Under the pieces are notes generated by a model. It ran no database searches and was not told where the DNA came from. It was given only the letters and a program-made list of their open reading frames with translations. Positions 8,380 to 16,907 of a DNA stretch of 24,650 bases are shown here, piece by piece. The position numbers were made by a program, and so were the translations under genes. Numbering within the stretch: position 1 is the first letter of the stretch; each line of letters begins with the position of its first letter. Source of the DNA: Flammeovirgaceae bacterium UBA976 (GTDB lineage Bacteria; Bacteroidota; Bacteroidia; Cytophagales; Cyclobacteriaceae); contig DBBU01000041.1 in assembly GCA_002292365.1 (NCBI GenBank), forward strand, positions 65,760-90,409, given 5' to 3'.

Positions 8380-8944
8380 ATTCATCAAATCCATAGATCT
8401 TCTAATATTAGATCTGATTAATGGCACAGGAAGACCTTTTCTTGATCCCATTATGATTTTTCTATCCGGTAAATTCGTTTGGATTCCTTTGTATTTGTAT
8501 CTTATTTTTTTACTTTATGAACAGTATGGTAAACGTTTTTGGATTCCCTTACTCTTTATTCTGATCAGCTTAACCTTATCAGATCAGTTTACTTCTTCGT
8601 TTATGAAACCCTTTTTTCAACGCTTAAGACCTTGCTTAGATCAGAGTCTTACCATCGTTTTGGAAGTGGTGAAAGGTTGTGGAGGTAAATATGGATTTGC
8701 TTCTTCGCATGCTGCTAATACCATGGGACTCGCTGTTTTTTACCTTATGCTTTTAAAAAAAAAAAAAATACTGGCTTATGCTATTGTCACTTGGGCCCTA
8801 ATGGTTGGTTACTCACGTGCCTATCTAGGTGTACATTACCCTGGTGATGTCATTGTTGGCTTTTTTGTAGGAGGCTTTTTTGGGTATTTATGCTATCAAT
8901 TACATAGCCTAGTACTCAAAAAACTAGGATTTTCTCTTACTTAA
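8372..8944 (+). CDS. PAP2-family membrane phosphatase
   Basis: This integral membrane phosphatase of the type 2 phosphatidic-acid-phosphatase superfamily probably removes phosphate from a lipid phosphate such as undecaprenyl pyrophosphate or phosphatidylglycerophosphate; the substrate is not readable from sequence. The three active-site motifs are present: K79-x6-R86-P87, SSH at 111-113 (PSGH-like, with His113), and S148-R149-x5-H155-x3-D159 containing the nucleophile His155. About five or six hydrophobic helices cover the 190 residues. The start overlaps hemF by 8 bases and the 3' end overlaps the convergent ribE by 21 bases. A run of 14 A at 8755-8768 encodes the KKKK at residues 129-132 and is a slippage-prone site. 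Confidence 0.9.
   Translation: MIEFIKSIDLLILDLINGTGRPFLDPIMIFLSGKFVWIPLYLYLIFLLYEQYGKRFWIPLLFILISLTLSDQFTSSFMKPFFQRLRPCLDQSLTIVLEVVKGCGGKYGFASSHAANTMGLAVFYLMLLKKKKILAYAIVTWALMVGYSRAYLGVHYPGDVIVGFFVGGFFGYLCYQLHSLVLKKLGFSLT
8755..8768 (+). repeat. Homopolymer of 14 A inside the PAP2 gene
   Basis: Fourteen consecutive A bases lie between the second and third active-site motifs of the PAP2 gene. Loss or gain of one base would remove motif three. Confidence 0.95.
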
Positions 8945-9514
8945 GATTTTTTCGACATACTTACCAATAATATCGAATTCAATATTGACCCTATCTCCTC
9001 CTTTGAGAATCCCCATATTAGTATGCTCGTAGGTGTAGGGAATGACTGCTACCTGAAATTGGTTTTCCGATACATTGAAACAAGTAAGACTGATTCCATT
9101 TATCGTCACGCTTCCTTTTTCTACCATAAGATTGTTAAGGTCATCAAACATGAAAGTAAAGAGCCAACTGCCCTCCGCATCTTCAATGGACAAAATTCGA
9201 GCAGTCTTATCTACATGCCCTTGTACCACATGACCATCAAATCTACCATTGGCAATCATGCATCTTTCTAAATTAACTGAATCTCCAATACAAAGAGTTT
9301 CAAGATTAGTTTTTCGCATGGATTCATCCACTACAGTTACCCAATGCTTATCACCCTGAGTCGCTGTTACAGTTAGACATATACCATTGTGCGCGACACT
9401 TTGATCTATCCTGAGCTCCGAACCAATTGAAGAGGTAATACAAAAATTGTAATTTTTATCTTTTCTGACTATTTCAGAAACTTTGCCTTGAACCTCTATT
9501 ATTCCAGTGAACAT
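8924..9514 (-). CDS. ribE: Riboflavin synthase, alpha chain
   Basis: This enzyme joins two molecules of 6,7-dimethyl-8-ribityllumazine to give riboflavin, acting as a homotrimer in the cytosol. The 196 residues form two tandem lumazine-binding barrels. The start MFTGIIE is the family signature. The first domain carries HNGICLTV at about 42-49, and the second has the matching INGISLTC near 138-145, followed by the usual C-terminal helix (GDRVNIEFDIIGKYVEK). No other rib genes are adjacent. It converges on the PAP2 gene (21-bp overlap) and diverges from pcm across about 40 bases. The same gene is called ribC in E. coli. Confidence 0.95.
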   Translation of the reverse strand: MFTGIIEVQGKVSEIVRKDKNYNFCITSSIGSELRIDQSVAHNGICLTVTATQGDKHWVTVVDESMRKTNLETLCIGDSVNLERCMIANGRFDGHVVQGHVDKTARILSIEDAEGSWLFTFMFDDLNNLMVEKGSVTINGISLTCFNVSENQFQVAVIPYTYEHTNMGILKGGDRVNIEFDIIGKYVEKILSKRKS

Positions 9515-9554
9515 ACTATAAAATTATCGATAATTAGTTTTGATTTGCAATGAT

Positions 9555-10208
9555 ATGAATAATTTGGAAGATAGTTACAAAGCTAAAGGCTTGAGAAGAC
9601 AACTGGTAAAAGAGATTGAAAGAAAAGGAATAAAATCCGAAGCAGTACTCTCAGCTATTGGGAAAATGCCTCGACATGCTTTCTTTGACTCTATTTTTCT
9701 TGAACATGCCTATGAGGATAAGGCTTTTCCCATCGGTGAAAAACAAACGATCAGTCAACCCTATACCGTAGCCTTTCAAACTGAATTGCTAAATGTTTCA
9801 AAAGGGAATAAAATTTTGGAAATTGGTACGGGTTCAGGCTATCAAGCAGCTATCTTATTAGAATTAGGTGCAGAGGTCTTTACCATAGAATACAACCAAA
9901 GGTTATTTCAAAAAACCATCGATTTTTTACCTAAAATAGGCTACCATCCTCATTTTTTTCGAGGAGATGGATCTCAAGGCTTGTCCAAACATGCTCCTTA
10001 TGACAGTATTGTGGTGACGGCAGGTGCTCCTAATGTCCCAGAGACCCTCATCAAACAGCTAAAAATTGGTGGTGTTTTGGTAATTCCAGTGGGGGATCAG
10101 AAAAAACAAAAAATGATTACCATCAAAAAGTTATCACAAAACAAAGCCTCAAAAAAAGAATTTACCCATTTTAGCTTCGTACCTTTACTGGGTAAGAATG
10201 GATGGTAA
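9555..10208 (+). CDS. pcm: Protein-L-isoaspartate O-methyltransferase
   Basis: This SAM-dependent repair enzyme methylates isoaspartyl residues in aged proteins and works in the cytosol. From the ATG at 9555 it has 217 residues, the family norm. A TTG at 9540 could add five residues, but the ATG form (MNNLEDSYKAKGLRRQLVKEI) begins as the family does. Motifs are AFPIGEKQTISQPYTVAFQT near 57-76 (substrate loop), LEIGTGSGYQAA near 87-98 (SAM motif I), and DSIVVTAGAPNVPETLIKQL followed by GGVLVIPVGD. The last 7 bases overlap the thioesterase gene, suggesting translational coupling. The sequence TAGTTTTG at 9535-9542 fits a -7 box, but I find no partner -33 element. Confidence 0.94.
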   Translation: MNNLEDSYKAKGLRRQLVKEIERKGIKSEAVLSAIGKMPRHAFFDSIFLEHAYEDKAFPIGEKQTISQPYTVAFQTELLNVSKGNKILEIGTGSGYQAAILLELGAEVFTIEYNQRLFQKTIDFLPKIGYHPHFFRGDGSQGLSKHAPYDSIVVTAGAPNVPETLIKQLKIGGVLVIPVGDQKKQKMITIKKLSQNKASKKEFTHFSFVPLLGKNGW

Positions 10209-10723
10209 GAAAAATGAAAAATCCCTGTAAGGAATCAAGAGTCACTATGACTGAGTTGATTCTGCCCAATGACACCAATAATCTCAATAATCTTTTTGGT
10301 GGAAGGCTGATGCATTGGATGGACATAGCGGCCGCAGTCTCTGCGCAGCGGCACAGTAATAACGTCGTGGTAACCGTCTCAGTTGATAATATTTCGTTTT
10401 CACAACCCATCAACATCGGTAATGTAATTACCATCGAAGCTTTCGTTGTTCGTGCCTTTACTACTTCGATGGAAGTTTTCATCAAAGTCATCGCTGAAGA
10501 TATTCCAAATGCTAAAAAAACTCAAACACATACGGCTTTTTTTACTTTTGTGGCTGTTGATAAAGAGGGGAAGCCATTGAAAATTCCTGAAGTAGTGCCT
10601 GAATCACTCTTTGAAAAAGAGCTTTATCGAGGCGCCTTAAGAAGAAGGCAACTGCGCTTAGTGCTTGCCAAAAGGATGGAACCTAAAGATGCACATGAAT
10701 TAAAATCTTTATTTATCGACTGA
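10202..10723 (+). CDS. Hotdog-fold acyl-CoA thioesterase
   Basis: This protein is predicted to hydrolyse acyl-CoA to free acid and CoA. It is 173 residues of a single hotdog domain of the cytosolic acyl-CoA hydrolase (YciA/BFIT-like) group. The typical central helix stretch LNNLFGGRLMHWMDIAAAVS is present at about 29-48, with the catalytic-region Asn/Asp preceding and within it. The second signature VTVSVDNISFSQPINIGNVI follows. The C-terminal RRRQLRLVLAKRM tail is a basic extension. It overlaps pcm by 7 bases and is probably co-transcribed with it. The annotated ATG gives MVRKMKNP; the later ATG at 10214 (fifth codon) is an equally plausible start. Confidence 0.9.
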   Translation: MVRKMKNPCKESRVTMTELILPNDTNNLNNLFGGRLMHWMDIAAAVSAQRHSNNVVVTVSVDNISFSQPINIGNVITIEAFVVRAFTTSMEVFIKVIAEDIPNAKKTQTHTAFFTFVAVDKEGKPLKIPEVVPESLFEKELYRGALRRRQLRLVLAKRMEPKDAHELKSLFID

Positions 10724-11170
10724 TAAAAAAATATGTGAACTTTTTGAATCATTAGGAATAATTTTTGGCTTGGAGGGTTATAGGTATCATTTATGAGCTA
10801 AAAAAACGGTAGAGATACTAAAGAAGAAATGAAAAAAAGAGCTGAAAATAAGATAAAACCAAAACCTTAAGAAAAAGAGCTCTAAGAAATTTTGAGCTTA
10901 ATATCTATAGATTGCATTTATCCCAATCAAGTATGATCAAAAAAATATGAGATCTTATCTGATTTACTATTTCCTCGATCTTCTATAATTCCTTGCCAAG
11001 GAGATGCCTTGTTAGCAAAAATGAGATTATAACTAAAATCAATTTAAGACAAAAATCATCAATTAATGATGGTGTCTAACAGTCCCGTTTAGGATTTTAT
11101 CAGAAACAGCCTTATATTGAAAATTAGAATAGACTTTGTGAAATAATTGACTGATTAAAGTTAAAAAATA
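10724..11170. other. Intergenic stretch of about 450 bases, no intact gene
   Basis: This AT-rich region has stops in every frame. A short open tail at about 10803-10870 reads KNGRDTKEEMKKRAENKIKP and ends in TAA; it has no good start and may be a relic or chance. Near 11058-11072 a small hairpin (CATCA / TGATG) lacks a U-tract. I find no RNA gene and no convincing promoter here. Confidence 0.5.
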
Positions 11171-11617
11171 ATGAAAGTAGCGACAGAAAACCTTCATCTC
11201 ATCCTTACAGATGAATTGTATAAAGTTGATGAAATAGGAGCTACGAATCAAACAAAACCTCCCGAACCTATCCAATCTGAAGAACTTCCGCTTGAGATAA
11301 AAGCAGTCACTCGATCACCCGGTCTACAGGTCATAACCGAACCACTCACGGATACTTCTAGAGCCACGCTAACCAAACTACTCAAAGCCATTCATCAAGA
11401 TATCGAGACCACCTCAGTGATTGAATCATGGCAGGGCGCTATCCTTTTTGAAAAAACCCTCATTTTTGGCCATCAGAATGAAGGAACAAAGCTAAATACC
11501 CTTCAAGCCAAGGAATCCTACCAAATTTTACACACACACAATATTCCTTTTTTAGACAGTCATAAGGAAGCTAAAATTAAACTTTGGCTGGTTCTCAAAA
11601 CCTGGTTTAATGCTTAA
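11171..11617 (+). CDS. Small protein, candidate DNA polymerase III psi (HolD-like) subunit
   Basis: This 148-residue soluble protein is not firmly recognised. Its layout matches DNA polymerase III psi proteins. A flexible N-terminus rich in Pro/Glu (to about 50) is followed by a segment ITEPLTDTSRATLTKLLKAI (about 56-75), which parallels the LTDPLVSDVLRAL stretch of E. coli psi. Next come a strand with LIFG near residue 96 and a closing NIPFLDSHKEAKIKLWLVLK block (about 124-143) that corresponds to psi's C-terminal region with the invariant-looking K..LW. Psi links the clamp loader to SSB through chi. It stops inside the 3' end of the convergent tlpA-like gene (4-bp overlap). The assignment is inference from short pattern similarity; the gene itself is well supported. 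Confidence 0.7.
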   Translation: MKVATENLHLILTDELYKVDEIGATNQTKPPEPIQSEELPLEIKAVTRSPGLQVITEPLTDTSRATLTKLLKAIHQDIETTSVIESWQGAILFEKTLIFGHQNEGTKLNTLQAKESYQILHTHNIPFLDSHKEAKIKLWLVLKTWFNA

Positions 11618-12717
11618 TCAAAAAGTTCTTTAAGCTTGACTTCCAAGGTAGGGCCTCTTAATCCTTTGGCCACAATGTTTCCTTCCGGATCGATTAAGAA
11701 AGTTTGAGGTATGGAACTTACTTGATAATCTTTTGCGGCTTTGGTATTGAAATAACTTAAATCTGAAACATGAATCCATTCCAAGCCATCTTCGGCTATC
11801 GCTTTTCTCCAAGCACGATCTGTTCGGTCCAATGAAACCCCTAAAATCTCAAAATTTTCATTTCGATATTTATTGTAAAGTCTTACCACATTTGGGTTTT
11901 CTTGACGACAAGGTCTACACCAAGCCGCCCAAAAATCAATCAATACATAATTGCCTTGCAATGAACTCAGATTAAACATAGATCCCGAGGTGTCGGGTAA
12001 ACTGATTTCAGGTGCCCGTCCTCCGATGGCGAGGCTTCTCAATGCATTGACCTTTGACAAAAGATCTGAGGTAAAGATATGATCAGGTAATGCCTTCTTA
12101 TAAACGGAGGCCAAGCTATCGACAAAATTAAAATTGCTCTCAATATCAATATAATTCAATCCGTAAATACCTGCCAATTGAGGACTGGCATCTCGTATTT
12201 GATCCATTAGATGAGCATCATGGCGCTTGTTTAGATAATTAAATTGGTTGACTACAGCATTAAAAGTATTTATATCCCCTTGTGATCTCGCTTGCATGGC
12301 TTCTTGGTTGAGCAACTGCATATCGCTCTGCTTCTTACGTACCGTACTGTCCATAGCAATCATCAATGAAGTCTGTATAGACCCTTCGGCTTCGACGAGA
12401 GCAGCGGATTTGATCGAGGTCCTAATGACAACCTCTTTTTTATCTTGAGGTCCTACAATCAAATTGATATTTTTTCTTCCAAATACGTCCAAACGATAAA
12501 ATTCAGATGGTCCAGGTTCAAAGAAAAAAACAGCCGTTCCTGAAGACAGCTCAGCAGAATCAATGGCTACCAAGCCAATTTCTTGTACTTGTTGCAACCA
12601 AACCCACTCTCCAGTGATGTCATCATCCAAGATAAGACTTACTTTTAACAATGATGATTCAGGACTGCAGCCTGAACCTAATGCCAGCGTAATAATTACT
12701 AAGAAATACTTGATCAT
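11614..12717 (-). CDS. TlpA-type thiol-disulfide oxidoreductase lipoprotein
   Basis: This envelope thioredoxin-like protein is expected to reduce or exchange disulfides in exported proteins. The 367 residues start with a lipoprotein signal (MIKYFLVIITLALGSGC, Cys17). A beta-rich N-terminal domain of the kind often found before thioredoxin modules in Bacteroidota (DUF4369-like, about 22-110) is followed by a helical linker (110-225). The AhpC/TSA-TlpA domain covers about 232-367. The active site is WCRPC at 266-270 (Cys267 and Cys270), and the cis-proline loop reads SSIPQTFLID. The start ATG overlaps the gatB stop by 4 bases (ATGA), so it is translationally coupled as the last gene of the alaS-gatB operon. 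That housekeeping context says little about its redox partner. Confidence 0.92.
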   Translation of the reverse strand: MIKYFLVIITLALGSGCSPESSLLKVSLILDDDITGEWVWLQQVQEIGLVAIDSAELSSGTAVFFFEPGPSEFYRLDVFGRKNINLIVGPQDKKEVVIRTSIKSAALVEAEGSIQTSLMIAMDSTVRKKQSDMQLLNQEAMQARSQGDINTFNAVVNQFNYLNKRHDAHLMDQIRDASPQLAGIYGLNYIDIESNFNFVDSLASVYKKALPDHIFTSDLLSKVNALRSLAIGGRAPEISLPDTSGSMFNLSSLQGNYVLIDFWAAWCRPCRQENPNVVRLYNKYRNENFEILGVSLDRTDRAWRKAIAEDGLEWIHVSDLSYFNTKAAKDYQVSSIPQTFLIDPEGNIVAKGLRGPTLEVKLKELFD

Positions 12718-14159
12718 TTTATCTTATCTAAGGTTCCTTTAATCATTTCATTAACTTTCTGAGGGTCTATTCTACTAACCGCTTTTTTCATGATCAACCC
12801 CATAAACATCCCTATAACGCCTTTTTTTCCATTATGATATTCTTTAACCTTAGCTGGATAAGCTGCTAAAACATCTTCTATTAACTGTTGCATTTCAGAA
12901 AAGTCATCTAGTTGAGCTAGACCCAAAGTTACAATGGATTCGCTCACTTCAATCTGTGGATGATTCAAAATATACTTAAACGCTTGTTGTGTGGCATCTG
13001 AATGGCTTATCTCTTTTTGCTGAACCGCATGGATCAAGTCTGCTAATTTTGAGGGGGTTAAATTCAAGATGTCTATACTTATTTCATTTTCATTCAAATA
13101 AGATTTCACAGGGCCCATGATCCAATTTGATATGAGCTTATAGTGCTTACAAAAACTTGCCGTTTTGAAAAAATACGCTGCAGTTAAATGATCATCGCTC
13201 AATAAGCTGGCATCATAATTGGGTAGGCCATAATCCTCAATTAATATCTTTTTGACCTGGGCTGGTAAGATTGGAAGTGACTTTTTTACAGATTCGTACC
13301 ATTCATCACTGATCACAATCGGACTGATATCGGGCTCTGGGAAGTATCTGTAATCATTCAATACTTCCTTGTTGCGCATACCTGAAGTAGTGTTGTTCTC
13401 AGGGTTATACGTTCGCGTCTCAGAAATAATGGTTTGGCCGGCAGAAATCATTTTTGTTTGACGTTTAATCTCATGATCGATGGCCTTGCGAACATTCTTG
13501 ATTGAATTCATGTTTTTGACTTCTACTTTGCTCCCTAAAGGAGCTCCGGATAGTCTCACAGAAATATTGGCATCGCAGCGCAAGGATCCTCGCTCCATAT
13601 TCCCATCGCTGATACCCAAATACCTGACCAATTTCCTGAGTTCAATCAAACATAAGCCGGCCTGCTCGGAAGAGGTAATGACAGGCTCCGTCACAATCTC
13701 TACCAAAGGAACCCCTGACCTATTGAGATCTACATTGGTAAAATATGCATTCTGAACATGTATGGATTTCCCTGCATCTTCTTCCAAATGAATTTTGGTC
13801 AGCTCAATATTTGAATGTGGAAAATCATCACTCCTTATTTTTACAATACCCCCTTTACATATGGGTGTGGCATCTTGAGTAATTTGATAACCTTTGGGAA
13901 GGTCAGGATAAAAATAGTTTTTACGATCAAAAATTAAATTTCTATTAATCTTACCTTCCAAAGCAATTCCCAGTTTCATACCCATGTCAATGACCTCTTT
14001 GGAAACCATCGGCAGGGTACCTGGGTGTGCTAGGGTAATGGCACCAACGTCTGAATTGGGATGATTTCCAAAATCATTGTGATCGTAGGAAAATATTTTA
14101 CTTTTCGTATTCAATTGGACATGTACTTCCAATCCTATTACTGTTTCTAACATAGCCAA
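12714..14159 (-). CDS. gatB: Aspartyl/glutamyl-tRNA amidotransferase subunit B
   Basis: GatB is the kinase/transamidase subunit of GatCAB, which converts Glu-tRNA(Gln) (and often Asp-tRNA(Asn)) to the amide form using ammonia from GatA. The 481 residues match the family. Visible are the N-terminal ETVIGLEVHVQL, the FYPDLPKGYQITQ segment, the PET112 signature LNRSGVPLVEIVTEP near 144-158, DYRYFPEPDISPI, and a C-terminal YqeY-like tRNA-binding domain from about 330. It is 5 bases from alaS and overlaps the tlpA-like gene by 4 bases. gatA and gatC are not in this window. The first Met may be skipped for Met3 (MLETVIGLEV), which is closer to the family start. Confidence 0.96.
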   Translation of the reverse strand: MAMLETVIGLEVHVQLNTKSKIFSYDHNDFGNHPNSDVGAITLAHPGTLPMVSKEVIDMGMKLGIALEGKINRNLIFDRKNYFYPDLPKGYQITQDATPICKGGIVKIRSDDFPHSNIELTKIHLEEDAGKSIHVQNAYFTNVDLNRSGVPLVEIVTEPVITSSEQAGLCLIELRKLVRYLGISDGNMERGSLRCDANISVRLSGAPLGSKVEVKNMNSIKNVRKAIDHEIKRQTKMISAGQTIISETRTYNPENNTTSGMRNKEVLNDYRYFPEPDISPIVISDEWYESVKKSLPILPAQVKKILIEDYGLPNYDASLLSDDHLTAAYFFKTASFCKHYKLISNWIMGPVKSYLNENEISIDILNLTPSKLADLIHAVQQKEISHSDATQQAFKYILNHPQIEVSESIVTLGLAQLDDFSEMQQLIEDVLAAYPAKVKEYHNGKKGVIGMFMGLIMKKAVSRIDPQKVNEMIKGTLDKIK

Positions 14160-14164
14160 TATGC

Positions 14165-16789
14165 TTAAATTTTTTCTTTCAAAATTTGATTTCCTATCTC
14201 CAAAGCTGCAGTCAGACCTTCTGTATTTTTACCTCCAGCCGTTGCATAAAAATCTTGTCCACCCCCGCCACCTTGGATAGACTTAGCCATCTGGTTGATC
14301 AATATTGAGGCATTCAGATTATTCTGCTGAACCAATTCTTCTTGAATCATTAGGGTTAAAAGAGGCTTCCCTCCCACGTTGGCTCCAATCAATAAGATCA
14401 GAGGGGCCATTTCTCTTTTGAGATCAAAAACAATTTCTTTGACGGAAGCAGCATCAGGAAATACACCTTCAAAACTAATGATGTTTACGCCCTTATAGAC
14501 TTCAACAGCCTCCATCATCGTCTTTTTCAACTCTTTTGTTTTAGCTTTATTAAAAGCCTTAATTTGCTTGATCAAGTCATTTTTCTCATTGAATAACACC
14601 TTTAAAGCCTTTAAAGTATCCATAGGGTGATTTAGGGTTTGCTCAATTTGGTCTAGCAATCCTATTTTTTGCCACAAAAAAGATTCCGCCATATCGGCCG
14701 TAATGGCCTCAATTCTTCTTACACCCGTCGATATGGAACTTTCAGTTATGATTTTAAACAGACCTATGTGGCCGGTAGCCTTCACATGGGTGCCTCCGCA
14801 CAACTCTACTGAATAAGGGGCATCGAAAAGAATCATACGTACGTGGTCTCCATACTTCTCTCCAAATAAGGCCATAGCTCCTTCCTCCTTAGCCTTTCCA
14901 ATCGGAACAGATCTTCGCTCCACTAAAGAAATATTCTTTCGAATTTTCTGATTAACCTGCTGCTCAACGGCCAACAGTTCTTCAGCACTCAATTTAGTAA
15001 AATGCGAAAAGTCAAAACGTAAAGATTGATGATTGACTAAAGATCCTCTTTGTTGTACATGACCTCCCAATACCTCTCTTAAAGCCGCGTGGAGCAAATG
15101 GGTTGCTGTATGATTGCTCTCAATTAAACTACGTTTATCTTGATTGACCTCTGCTCTATAGATACCTTCCAAGTTTTTTGGGAGCCTTTTAGCCTGGTGA
15201 ATAAACAAATCATTCTCCTTTTTAGTATTTATGATGTCAATTGTTTCCTCAATCCCTATCAGCTGACCTGAATCACCGATTTGACCCCCACTCTCGGCAT
15301 AAAACGGGGTCACACTTAGTACCAACTGGTAGGATACCACATCTTTTTGCTTTATTTCACGCCAACGAATGATTTGGGTATCAGTTGTCAGCAGATCATA
15401 CCCTACAAATTCAGAAGCGACAGATTTCTCATATACCAAATTCCAATCGCCCATGTCCTGAATAACTGCATTTTTGGACCGACTTTTTTGCTTGCCCATT
15501 TCCTTTTCAAATTCTGATAGGTCTACAGAAAGGTCATTCTCCTTGGCAATCAATACAGTCAAATCAATGGGGAAACCATAGGTATCATACAACTCAAAGG
15601 CATCCACCCCAGCGATCTGTTCTTTAACTTTCATTTTTAACATACTAAATCTAGCGAGACCCTTCTCAAGGGTACGCAAAAACACTATTTCTTCTTCTTT
15701 GATTACCTTTGCTAGGAATTTCTCTTGCGCTTCTAGTTCAGGGAAGGTTTCGGAGAATTGATGAGATAATATCGGTAGCAATTCAAATAAAAAGGGCTCA
15801 TTGAATTTCAAAAATGTATAGCCATACCTTACGGCCCTTCTCAAGATTCTCCTGATTACATAACCTGCCTTAGTATTGCTAGGTAGTTGGCCATCTGCAA
15901 TGGTAAACGAGATGGCACGAATGTGATCTGAAATCACACGGATAGCCACATCACTAGAATCATCAGCTCCATATTGGATTTGGGCACGTTGAGCTACTGC
16001 TTGAATCAGGGGTTGGAATACATCTGTATCATAATTGGATTGCTTTCCCTGTAAGGCCATGGCCAAACGTTCAAAACCCATACCCGTATCTACATGCTTT
16101 TCTGGAAGATTTTGCAAAGCTCCAGAGGTCAAACGATTAAATTCAACAAAAACAATATTCCAAATCTCCACTACTTGAGGGTGGTCTTTATTTACCAAGC
16201 TAGCCCCTGGGATCAATTTCAATTCCTTTTCATCACGCAAGTCTATGTGTATTTCTGAACAGGGGCCGCAAGGTCCTACTTCACCCATTTCCCAAAAATT
16301 ATCTTTCTTATTACCATTGATGATCCGATCTTCATGTACATGAATCCGCCAAAAATCTCTCGCCTCTGTATCCGTCTCAAGTTGCTCCTTTTTATCCCCC
16401 TCAAAGACGGTTACATACAAACGTTCCTCAGACAATCCAAACTCTTTGGTCAATAAATCCCAGGACCATGCAATGGCTTCCTTTTTAAAGTAATCGCCAA
16501 AAGACCAATTACCCAACATCTCAAACATAGTATGATGATAGGTATCAAAACCAACTTCTTCAAGATCATTGTGCTTCCCAGAAACACGCAAGCATTTTTG
16601 GGTGTCTACCACCCGTTTTTGATCAGCTTTCTTGTTTCCCAAAAAATAATCTTTGAACTGATTCATACCTGCATTTGTAAACATGAGGGTAGGATCATTT
16701 TTTACCACAATAGGTGCAGAAGGTACCCATTGATGTGATTTTGCTTTGAAATATTCAAAAAATTTCTTTCGTATTAATTTGGACTCCAT
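14165..16789 (-). CDS. alaS: Alanine--tRNA ligase
   Basis: This class II synthetase charges tRNA(Ala) and edits Ser/Gly mischarging. The 874 residues are full length. The N-terminal catalytic domain opens with SKLIRKKFFEYFKAKSHQWV and TLMFTNAGMNQFKDYF. The tRNA-binding helical region follows, with the GYVIRRILRRAVRYG element near 310. The editing domain holds zinc-site motifs HTATH at 560-564 and CGGTH at 664-668. The C-Ala domain contains the glycine-rich QGGGGGQDFYATAGGK near 845-860. It is the first gene of the alaS-gatB-tlpA-like operon. A likely promoter lies at 16908-16938, inside the divergent leader and first codons of the M23 peptidase gene. Confidence 0.97.
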   Translation of the reverse strand: MESKLIRKKFFEYFKAKSHQWVPSAPIVVKNDPTLMFTNAGMNQFKDYFLGNKKADQKRVVDTQKCLRVSGKHNDLEEVGFDTYHHTMFEMLGNWSFGDYFKKEAIAWSWDLLTKEFGLSEERLYVTVFEGDKKEQLETDTEARDFWRIHVHEDRIINGNKKDNFWEMGEVGPCGPCSEIHIDLRDEKELKLIPGASLVNKDHPQVVEIWNIVFVEFNRLTSGALQNLPEKHVDTGMGFERLAMALQGKQSNYDTDVFQPLIQAVAQRAQIQYGADDSSDVAIRVISDHIRAISFTIADGQLPSNTKAGYVIRRILRRAVRYGYTFLKFNEPFLFELLPILSHQFSETFPELEAQEKFLAKVIKEEEIVFLRTLEKGLARFSMLKMKVKEQIAGVDAFELYDTYGFPIDLTVLIAKENDLSVDLSEFEKEMGKQKSRSKNAVIQDMGDWNLVYEKSVASEFVGYDLLTTDTQIIRWREIKQKDVVSYQLVLSVTPFYAESGGQIGDSGQLIGIEETIDIINTKKENDLFIHQAKRLPKNLEGIYRAEVNQDKRSLIESNHTATHLLHAALREVLGGHVQQRGSLVNHQSLRFDFSHFTKLSAEELLAVEQQVNQKIRKNISLVERRSVPIGKAKEEGAMALFGEKYGDHVRMILFDAPYSVELCGGTHVKATGHIGLFKIITESSISTGVRRIEAITADMAESFLWQKIGLLDQIEQTLNHPMDTLKALKVLFNEKNDLIKQIKAFNKAKTKELKKTMMEAVEVYKGVNIISFEGVFPDAASVKEIVFDLKREMAPLILLIGANVGGKPLLTLMIQEELVQQNNLNASILINQMAKSIQGGGGGQDFYATAGGKNTEGLTAALEIGNQILKEKI

Positions 16790-16818
16790 TTTGGGCTAAT
16801 TTTTAATTATAATCCTAA

Positions 16819-16849
16819 TTTGCTATTTTTAATTAAATCTATAAATTTG
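16819..16849 (+). promoter_or_regulatory. Promoter of the M23 peptidase gene (Bacteroidota type)
   Basis: TTTG at 16819-16822 and TAAATTTG at 16842-16849 are separated by 19 bases and match the Bacteroidota pattern TTTG-N19-TAnnTTTG without a mismatch. Transcription would begin near 16856, leaving a leader of about 75 bases. The -7 box is the left end of a tandem 14-base repeat, which provides a second copy of it at 16856-16863. Confidence 0.65.
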
Positions 16850-16870
16850 CAACTGTAAATTTGTAACTGT
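16843..16870 (+). repeat. Tandem 14-base repeat at the M23 promoter
   Basis: Two adjacent copies, AAATTTGCAACTGT (16843-16856) and AAATTTGTAACTGT (16857-16870), differ at one base. Together with the preceding T each copy creates TAAATTTG, a perfect -7 element; only the left copy has a -33 box at the right distance. Confidence 0.85.
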
Positions 16871-16907
16871 CTGAAGAGATAAGTTCAATCTTTAAAGCCT
16901 TTCACTG

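Noticed and set aside
9540..9554. TTG start of pcm five codons upstream of the ATG
   Set aside because: The ATG at 9555 starts the protein as in the family, and the TTG overlaps a -7-like TAGTTTTG sequence.
11063..11275. 70-residue minus-strand ORF
   Set aside because: About half of it is antisense to the psi-like gene and its residues look like a shadow translation (many Phe, Tyr, Arg) without any family pattern.
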